Positions 58,508 to 64,000 of a DNA stretch of 64,000 nt are shown here, in pieces (within the stretch, counting starts at the first letter, position 1; every line of letters begins with the position of its first letter). The DNA comes from Govania unica (GTDB lineage: Bacteria; Pseudomonadota; Alphaproteobacteria; Sphingomonadales; Govanellaceae): the NCBI RefSeq assembly GCF_027920805.1, contig NZ_JANWOI010000003.1, positions 496,001 through 560,000 of the forward strand, given 5' to 3'. The position numbers and the translations under genes were made by a program. The notes beneath the pieces were generated by a model. That model was not told the DNA's origin, did not search any database, and was given only the letters and a program-made list of their open reading frames with translations.

Positions 58508-59029
58508 TCAAGCCTTCAGGCGCAATTTGGAGATGAAGTCCATCTTGCCAAGCGGCACGCCCTTTGAACGCAGGATGTCATAGGCCGTGGTGGCGTGAAA
58601 ATAGAAATTGGGCAGCGAGAAGGACAGCAGAAATCCTTCCGCTGTAAACAGCCGGTCCGTGCCCCGTGCCCTGAAAGTAACATCCGCCCCTGCGCGACCA
58701 TTGATCTCCTCGGGCGTGATCGCCTGCAATTTGGCACCGGTGTCGGTGATCAGCGCCTGCAGACCGGCATAATCGTGGGCCGGGCGTTCAGCCGGTGGGA
58801 TCATCAAGCCGCTTTGGATGGCCTCGACCGCGCCAAGCGAATGGAAGGCCACCGACTGGATCTGAAAGCGCAAGGGAAACATATCGGGGAAAATCCGGGC
58901 CTCGACCATCTCTTCCGGATCAATGCCATGGTCCCGGCAATAGGTCAGGCCCTTGTCGAGGAAGCCGCTGACGGCTTGAACGGTTTGCAGATAAGATGCG
59001 ACGCTTGCGTCATAAAGTGAAATCGTCAT
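58508..59029 (-). CDS. DUF1993-family protein
   Basis: A 173-residue alpha-helical protein of the DUF1993 (DinB-like) group, with LQTVQAVSGFLDKG at the start, IFPDMFPLRFQIQSVAFHS and the C-terminal NFYFHATTAYDILRSKGVPLGKMDFI. DinB-like folds often bind metal through His residues; His in VAFHS and YFHATTAYD are candidates. No reaction is known for the family. Divergent from the efflux operon with 136 bp between. Confidence 0.88.
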   Translation of the reverse strand: MTISLYDASVASYLQTVQAVSGFLDKGLTYCRDHGIDPEEMVEARIFPDMFPLRFQIQSVAFHSLGAVEAIQSGLMIPPAERPAHDYAGLQALITDTGAKLQAITPEEINGRAGADVTFRARGTDRLFTAEGFLLSFSLPNFYFHATTAYDILRSKGVPLGKMDFISKLRLKA

Positions 59030-59085
59030 GAGAAACTCTTTTCTATGATTTAAACCGGCGGTCGACGGCAGCCCCTCAGGGTCAA

Positions 59086-59100
59086 CGGACAGTATGTCCG
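59086..59100. promoter_or_regulatory. Candidate operator palindrome before the export operon
   Basis: CGGACA-GTA-TGTCCG, perfect 6-bp arms with a 3-bp spacer, in the divergent gap between the DUF1993 gene and the adaptor gene. A dimeric repressor site is inferred; no regulator gene adjoins. Confidence 0.35.
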
Positions 59101-59165
59101 CCCCAGTTTACCTTGGCCATAAATTCCAGTACCTTCGGGCGCAATAATCCATTGGAGTGAAGTGT

Positions 59166-60407
59166 TTGAGTTTGCAAGACAAGGATCTGCTGGCCGAATT
59201 GCGTCTTAATCCCGACACGCGGGAGTCTGCGCCGACCGACAAGCGTCGTTTGTGGATCAGCGGCGGTGCGGCGGCTGTCATGGCCCTGATCGTACTGGGC
59301 TACGTGGTCTTTGGCGGCTCGACCGTCGCCGTCGACGCCGCCACGGCCGAGGACTTCGCCGCCGTAGCCGACAAGACCGCCGTTCTCGAAGCCGCGGGCT
59401 ATGTGACCGCCCGACGTGAGGCCACGGTGTCGGCCAAGATCACCGGCCGTCTCCGTCAGGTGATGATCGAGGAGGGCGACCACGTCAAGGAAGGCGAGGT
59501 CCTGGCCAAGCTTGATGACACCAATGAAAAGGCCGCGCTCGCCCTGACGCAGGCGCAGCTCGCTGCGGCGAAGTCTCAGGTCAGCTCAGGCGTGGCCCAG
59601 CTGGCGCAGGCGGAACGCGATCTCAACCGTCAGGCCGAGCTGAACGAGCGTGGCTTCGTGTCGACGCAGGGCCTTGAAAACGCCCGCACGCTGCTCGCGA
59701 CGCAGAAATCGCAATTGCAGACCCTGCGCGAACAGGTCCGCGTGGCCGAAGCGCAGGTGGACGTGGCCCGGGTCACCTATGACAACACCATCATCCGCGC
59801 GCCGTTCTCCGGCGTGATCTCGGCCAAGGCGGCGCAGCCCGGTGAAATCGTGTCGCCCATGTCGGCGGGTGGCGGCTTCACCCGCACCGGGATCGGCACC
59901 ATCGTTGACATGGACTCGCTTGAAATCGAAGTTGATGTGAACGAGGCTTATATCAACCGCGTCGAACCCGGCCAGCCAGTGGAAGCCGTGCTTGATGCCT
60001 ACCCGGACTGGAAGATCCCGGCCGCCGTCATCGCCATCATCCCCACCGCCGATCGCAGCAAGGCCACGGTCAAGACGCGCATCGCCATCAAGGCCAAGGA
60101 CCCGCGTATCGTGCCGGACATGGGCGTGCGCGTGACGTTCTATGAAGCAGGCGGCCCGGCCGAATCCAAGGCCAAAGCGCCACAGGGCGTGCTCATTCCG
60201 GGCACGGCCATTCTGCAACGCGACGGCAAGTCCCAGGTCTTCGTGATCGACCATGAAAAAGCCCGCGCCCGCATCGTGACGGCGGGGCAGGCTTACGGTG
60301 ACCTGCGTCTGGTTGTATCGGGTTTGAAATCCGGCGAACGCGTGGTCCGCGCCCCATCCCCCGAGCTCACCGACGGCACGAGCGTGGTGGTCAAGGACGC
60401 GAAGTAA
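59166..60407 (+). CDS. Membrane-fusion adaptor protein (HlyD/MacA type) of an ABC exporter
   Basis: Periplasmic adaptor linking the inner-membrane ABC unit to an outer-membrane channel. The 413-residue protein has a cytoplasmic N-terminus, one membrane helix at about 32-50, biotinyl-lipoyl half-motifs (AKITGRLRQVMIEEGDHVKEGEVLAKLD and IIRAPFSGVISAKAAQPGEIV regions), a coiled-coil hairpin at about 120-200 and a beta-barrel domain. TTG 59166 is preferred: GGAG lies 8 nt upstream, while GTG 59157 abuts it. First of four genes. Exported substrate unknown. Confidence 0.9.
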   Translation: MSLQDKDLLAELRLNPDTRESAPTDKRRLWISGGAAAVMALIVLGYVVFGGSTVAVDAATAEDFAAVADKTAVLEAAGYVTARREATVSAKITGRLRQVMIEEGDHVKEGEVLAKLDDTNEKAALALTQAQLAAAKSQVSSGVAQLAQAERDLNRQAELNERGFVSTQGLENARTLLATQKSQLQTLREQVRVAEAQVDVARVTYDNTIIRAPFSGVISAKAAQPGEIVSPMSAGGGFTRTGIGTIVDMDSLEIEVDVNEAYINRVEPGQPVEAVLDAYPDWKIPAAVIAIIPTADRSKATVKTRIAIKAKDPRIVPDMGVRVTFYEAGGPAESKAKAPQGVLIPGTAILQRDGKSQVFVIDHEKARARIVTAGQAYGDLRLVVSGLKSGERVVRAPSPELTDGTSVVVKDAK

Positions 60408-60433
60408 TGGCCTCCTATTATCCCAGCGTTGTG

Positions 60434-60663
60434 TGTCATCCCCGCGTTTTTTTGTCATCCCCGCGAAAGCGGGGATCCAGCCTTACTCGCGGCCCCTGGA
60501 TTCCCGCGTTCGCGGGAATGACAGAAAGGTGAAGATAAAATTCATGACCGCCTTCAGTAAAACCCGCCTCCCTTGTCATCCCCGCGAAAGCGGGGATCCA
60601 GCCTTACTCACGGCATCTGGATTCTCACGTTCGCGGGAATGACAGGAAGTTGAGGATAAATAC
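60434..60663 (+). repeat. Tandem duplication: REP element plus start region of the downstream ATPase gene
   Basis: Copy 1 (60452-60572) and copy 2 (from 60573) repeat with a step of about 121 bp. Each holds GTCATCCCCGCGAAAGCGGG...GCGGGAATGACAG, an SD-like segment, and ATGACCGC at 60544 and 60664. The second ATG is the true start of the ATPase gene; the first opens a 33-codon frame ending at 60642. A further partial REP half lies at 60434-60450. Confidence 0.85.
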
Positions 60664-61365
60664 ATGACCGCACTCGTCGAAATCCGCAACGTCGCCAAGA
60701 TCTATGAACGCGGCAAGCAAAAGGTCGAGGTCCTGCATCACGTGGATCTCGACATTCCCGAGGGCGAGTTTCTCGCGCTCATGGGGCCGTCGGGGTCGGG
60801 CAAAACCACGCTCCTCAACATGATCGCCGGCATCGATACCCCGACCGAGGGCAGCATCACCATTGCCGGTCAGCGCACCGACAAAATGGACGAAACCGCG
60901 CTTGCGCGCTGGCGGGCCGGGAACGTCGGTTTTATTTTCCAGTTCTATAATCTGCTGCCCACCTTGTCGGCGCAAAAGAATGTGGAGCTGCCGCTGCTCC
61001 TGACCAATCTCTCCGGTCCGGAGCGGGCGCGGCGGGCCAGCATTGCGCTTCAGCTTGTCGGCCTGTCAGACCGCGCGCATCATAAACCCAATGAACTGTC
61101 CGGCGGCCAGCAACAACGGGTGGCCATCGCCCGCGCCATTGTCTCGGACCCGATGATCCTGGTCTGCGACGAACCGACCGGCGATCTGGACCGTCAATCG
61201 GCCGAGGATGTGCTTGGTCTGTTGCAGATCCTGAACCGTCAGTACAACAAGACCATCGTCATGGTCACCCATGATCCGAAAGCGGCCGACTATGCCCGCA
61301 GCACGCTGCATCTCGACAAGGGCACGCTGGTTGAACAAATCGCCGGGGCAGATATTCCCTCATGA
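60664..61365 (+). CDS. ABC transporter ATP-binding protein (MacB/LolD type)
   Basis: ATPase for the two permeases that follow. The 233-residue protein has Walker [14 protein letters not shown]-loop [14 protein letters not shown] (the LolD/MacB-type signature), [15 protein letters not shown], Walker [12 protein letters not shown] and the switch His in VTHD. GAGG stands 8 nt before ATG 60664. Its upstream region is a duplicated REP-plus-start segment. Overlaps the next gene by 4 nt (ATGA). Confidence 0.92.
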   Translation: MTALVEIRNVAKIYERGKQKVEVLHHVDLDIPEGEFLALMGPSGSGKTTLLNMIAGIDTPTEGSITIAGQRTDKMDETALARWRAGNVGFIFQFYNLLPTLSAQKNVELPLLLTNLSGPERARRASIALQLVGLSDRAHHKPNELSGGQQQRVAIARAIVSDPMILVCDEPTGDLDRQSAEDVLGLLQILNRQYNKTIVMVTHDPKAADYARSTLHLDKGTLVEQIAGADIPS

Positions 61366-62522
61366 AATATCTGATGCTCATCTGGGCTGGGCTTACGCGT
61401 AAACGGACGCGGCTCGCACTGACGTTGTTGTCGGTGATGGCGGCTTTTGCGCTGTTTGGGTTTCTCGACGCGGTGCGGGTGGCGTTCAACGCCACCGACC
61501 GCGTGGTCGGCATTGACCGCCTGATCGTGGCCTCGCGGCTGTCGCTGATCCAGCCCTTGCCGGCGAGCTACCTGAACCGCATCCGCAGCACCCCCGGCGT
61601 GGCCGGCGTGGCGAGCGGCAACTGGTTCGGCGGCATCTATCAGGACCCGAAGAATTTCTTCCCCAATATCGCCATCAGCGGCCAGAGCTATCTCGATATC
61701 TATCCCGAAATTCTGCTGACGCCCGAGGAACGGCTGGCCTTCACCAGCACCCGCACCGGCGCCATCGTCGGGGAGACGCTGGCCAAGCGCTTCGGCTGGA
61801 AAGTCGGCGACAAGATTCCTTTGCAGGCGACGATTTTCCCTAACAAATCCACCGGCAACACCTGGACCTTCGATCTCGTAGGCATTTTCCATACGCCGTC
61901 GGCGGAACTCCGCGACATCGAACAGAATTTCTTCTTCCGCTATGATTATTTCGACGAGGGCCGCAGCACCCTGCCGGGCACCGTCGGCTGGTATATCGTC
62001 AAGGTCAGCGACCCCAAACGTTCGGAAGAGGTGGCCCAGGCCATCGACCGTATGTTCCGCAATTCGTCCGATGAAACCAAGACGCAAAGCGAACGCGAAT
62101 TTCAATTGTCCTTCGCCAAGCAGATCGGCGACATCGGCCTGATCGTCAGCGCCATCATGGGGGCGGTGTTCTTCACCCTGGTGATCCTGACCGGCAACAC
62201 CATGTCGCAAAGCTTCCGCGAACGCATTCCGGAATTCGCCGTTTTGAAAACCCTCGGCTTCACCAACAGGCAGGTGCTGTGGCTGGTGCTGGCCGAAGCT
62301 GTTTTGTTGATGCTGCTCGGTGGCATCGGCGGGCTTCTTTTGGCGCGCGCTGCCTTGCCGTTGCTGGCAGCGGCGACCGGCGGTCAGATGGTGCTGCCGA
62401 TCACCATGCGCACGGTCTGGACCGGGTTCATGCTGATGATCGCCATCGGTATCATGATCGGCGTGCCACCTGCTTTGCGCGCCATGCGGCTTAAAATTGT
62501 CGATGCCTTGGCCGGGAGATGA
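61362..62522 (+). CDS. ABC transporter permease 1 (FtsX/MacB type)
   Basis: A 386-residue permease with one N-terminal membrane helix (about 18-35), a ~220-residue periplasmic MacB-like domain and three C-terminal helices of the FtsX domain (IGDIGLIVSAIMGAVFFTLVIL, AVLKTLGFTNRQVLWLVLAEA, GIMIGVPPALRAMR). Such transporters act by mechanotransmission and export substrates from the periplasm with the adaptor. Starts in the stop of the ATPase gene. Sequence-related to the next permease; the two likely form a heterodimer. Confidence 0.9.
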   Translation: MKYLMLIWAGLTRKRTRLALTLLSVMAAFALFGFLDAVRVAFNATDRVVGIDRLIVASRLSLIQPLPASYLNRIRSTPGVAGVASGNWFGGIYQDPKNFFPNIAISGQSYLDIYPEILLTPEERLAFTSTRTGAIVGETLAKRFGWKVGDKIPLQATIFPNKSTGNTWTFDLVGIFHTPSAELRDIEQNFFFRYDYFDEGRSTLPGTVGWYIVKVSDPKRSEEVAQAIDRMFRNSSDETKTQSEREFQLSFAKQIGDIGLIVSAIMGAVFFTLVILTGNTMSQSFRERIPEFAVLKTLGFTNRQVLWLVLAEAVLLMLLGGIGGLLLARAALPLLAAATGGQMVLPITMRTVWTGFMLMIAIGIMIGVPPALRAMRLKIVDALAGR

Positions 62523-62528
62523 TGTGAC

Positions 62529-63827
62529 ATGAACTGGCAGCGCATCGCAATCTTCGCCCTGACGTTTCTCGGATTGATACTCTGGGTCACGATGCCCTTG
62601 GTTATTCTGGTGGCCGGGGCAGGGTTCTGCGTCTGGCTCGCCACCACGCAGAACGGGCGGCAGACGGTGGCCCTGACCCGGATCGGCCTGTCCACCCTGC
62701 CGGAGCGGCTCGGCGCCACCATGGTCATCATCGTCGGCATTGCCGGGGTGGTTGGGGTGCTCATCGCGCTTCTCGCCATGGCCGAAGGATTTCAGGCCAC
62801 CCTGCGGCAGGCGGGCGAAGATGACGTCGCTATCGTCATGCGCAAGGGCGCCAATGCGGAATTGTCCTCAAGCATCGATCGCTCGACCGTGAATGTGGTG
62901 CGGCAGGCCGCAGGCGTGCTTCATGATGCCGATGATCTGCCCATCGCCTCCGCCGAAGTGGTGGTGGTCAGCAATATCCCGAAACGCACGACCGGCTCAG
63001 ACGCCAATGTGGAGCTGCGCGGCGTCGGCCCCGAAGTCTGGAAATTGCGCCCGAACGCCCGCATCACGGCGGGCCGCGCCTTCAAGCCGGGCCTGCGGGA
63101 ACTGGTGGTGGGGCAGGGCGCGCTCGGCCAGTTCAGCGGGCTCGATATCGGCTCAAACCTTCTGTTGAACAATCAGCTCTGGACGGTGGTCGGCAGTTTC
63201 ACCACCGGCGACGCCCATGAATCGGAACTCTGGGGCGATGTGGAATCCGTGGCCGCCGCCTATCGCCGCACGTCCTTTCAGGCGGTCTCCCTGCGCCTCA
63301 CCGGGCCCGAGGCCTTTGCCGGTCTGAAGGAGCGTCTCGAAAGCGATCCGCGCATCAAGGTCGATGTCATGACTACGCGGGATTACTACAGCAAACAGTC
63401 CCAACAGATGACCAAGATCATCCGCGCCATCGGCATCGGCGTTGCCATCATCATGGCCATCGGGGCCATGTTCGGCGCGCTCAACACCATGTATGCGGCG
63501 GTGGCGGCGCGTGCGCGCGAGATCGCCATGATGCGGGCCCTTGGTTTTCAGAATCTGCCGGTGGTGCTGTCGGCTTTGCTCGAAGCCATGCTGCTTGCGT
63601 TGCTCGGCGGCGCGCTCGGCGCGCTCATCGCCTATGTGATCTTTAACAATTACAGCGTCTCGACTCTCGGCGGCAATTTCACCCAGGTGGTGTTCCAGTT
63701 CCGCGTCACCGGCGGTCTCATGTTCGGCGGCCTGCAATGGGCGCTGGCCATCGGCTTTCTCGGCGGCCTGTTCCCCGCCCTCCGTGCCGCGACCGTGCCG
63801 GTGACGGTGGCGCTCCGGGAACTCTGA
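62529..63827 (+). CDS. ABC transporter permease 2 (FtsX/MacB type)
   Basis: A 432-residue permease of the same family as its upstream neighbour, but with two additional N-terminal helices (about 5-40) before the usual helix near 65-85, a periplasmic domain and the FtsX core (AIGIGVAIIMAIGAMFGALNTMYAAVAARAREIAMMRALGF region, about residues 300-340). The ending LFPALRAATVPVTVALREL is the typical MacB terminus. Last gene of the four-gene set; only 6 bp after permease 1. Confidence 0.9.
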   Translation: MNWQRIAIFALTFLGLILWVTMPLVILVAGAGFCVWLATTQNGRQTVALTRIGLSTLPERLGATMVIIVGIAGVVGVLIALLAMAEGFQATLRQAGEDDVAIVMRKGANAELSSSIDRSTVNVVRQAAGVLHDADDLPIASAEVVVVSNIPKRTTGSDANVELRGVGPEVWKLRPNARITAGRAFKPGLRELVVGQGALGQFSGLDIGSNLLLNNQLWTVVGSFTTGDAHESELWGDVESVAAAYRRTSFQAVSLRLTGPEAFAGLKERLESDPRIKVDVMTTRDYYSKQSQQMTKIIRAIGIGVAIIMAIGAMFGALNTMYAAVAARAREIAMMRALGFQNLPVVLSALLEAMLLALLGGALGALIAYVIFNNYSVSTLGGNFTQVVFQFRVTGGLMFGGLQWALAIGFLGGLFPALRAATVPVTVALREL

Positions 63828-63835
63828 CCCTCCAT

Positions 63836-63944
63836 GCGGCTTCATGCTTCGAGACGGGCTTGCGCCCTCCTCAGCACGAACGGGTAAGGCTATATCCGTT
63901 CGTGCTGAGGAGGCTCGGAGAGCCGTCTCGAAGCATGAAGCCGC
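63836..63944. repeat. Large 109-bp palindromic repeat after the export operon
   Basis: Perfect 21-bp outer arms (63836-63856 with 63924-63944) and perfect 18-bp inner arms (63866-63883 with 63896-63913), separated by short internal loops. A decayed relative lies near 46588-46690. No coding content. Confidence 0.85.
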
Positions 63945-63950
63945 ACCAAA

Positions 63951-63978
63951 AAAATGGCCGGGAAATCCCGGCCATTTT
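63951..63978 (+). terminator. Intrinsic terminator after the export operon
   Basis: AAAATGGCCGGG (63951-63962) and CCCGGCCATTTT (63967-63978) form a perfect 12-bp stem with a 4-nt loop and T/A-rich flanks on both sides, so it may work in both directions. Confidence 0.85.
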
Positions 63979-64000
63979 ATCTCAGTCACGATCAGATCGC

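Noticed and set aside
60433-60642. 69-codon ORF before the ABC ATPase gene
   Set aside because: Made of REP sequence and a duplicated gene start; reported as a duplication rather than as a gene.
63153-63989. 278-codon minus-strand ORF at the window end
   Set aside because: Antisense to the second permease and passing through a large palindrome and a terminator; no motif recognised.

Overview
The window is a stretch of GC-rich chromosome from an alphaproteobacterium. The evidence is the set of conserved gene neighbourhoods typical of that class: ppx-rlmE-guaB-rsmB-guaA, panB-yfgM-like-bamB-der, rpsF-rpsR-rplI-dnaB-alr-mlaE-mlaF-radA-cvpA-purF, fabD-fabG-acpP-fabF-mltG, yicC-gmk, and rsmA-pdxA-surA-lptD facing pepA-holC. 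The order resembles Rhodospirillales, Sneathiellales or Kordiimonadales relatives, but I cannot place the genus. No integrase, transposase, phage gene, CRISPR array or rRNA was found. One tRNA gene (Gln, CUG anticodon) is present.

Layout. 1-2.7 kb: the 5' part of a sulfate-binding protein gene (running off the window), a repeat-rich gap, then trhO and a GST. 2.7-10.8 kb: tRNA-Gln, ppx-rlmE, guaB-rsmB, a cold-shock gene behind a terminator-like leader hairpin, a META-domain lipoprotein and guaA; the two guanine-nucleotide genes frame this block. 10.8-26.5 kb: an accessory block inserted between guaA and panB. It holds a 1314-residue autotransporter with fourteen perfect-period 21-residue repeats, a urea channel, a double CDGSH iron-sulfur protein, a poxB gene lacking its 5' end, a UPF0126/TRIC membrane protein, an M20 amidohydrolase, a GST, a secreted GH79 (heparanase-like) glycosidase, an FMN reductase and three small SRPBCC/VOC proteins.

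26.5-31 kb: panB and the outer-membrane assembly and ribosome GTPase set (YfgM-like, BamB, Der). 31-41.5 kb: one long minus-strand series from rpsF down to an SDR gene, covering ribosomal proteins, DnaB, cell-wall alanine racemase, Mla lipid transport, RadA, CvpA and PurF. 41.8-46.5 kb: the fatty-acid synthesis cluster plus MltG. 46.8-57.8 kb: an SDR, YicC, Gmk, a PEP-CTERM protein, RsmA, PdxA, SurA, LptD, then divergent PepA and HolC; lptF and lptG, usual residents between lptD and pepA, are not here. 58-64 kb: a VOC protein, a DUF1993 protein and a four-gene adaptor/ATPase/permease/permease export operon of MacAB/FtsX type.

Intergenic gaps are heavily seeded with several families of short palindromic (REP-like) repeats, most bounded by GTCATT...AATGAC. 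Two copies before guaB are identical over 88 bp, and one copy has been tandemly duplicated together with the start of a downstream ABC ATPase gene. The points I find most worth checking are the unavoidable intrinsic terminator in the cold-shock leader, the similar hairpin in the rpsF leader, the autotransporter repeat family, the truncated poxB, and the REP-plus-gene-start duplication.
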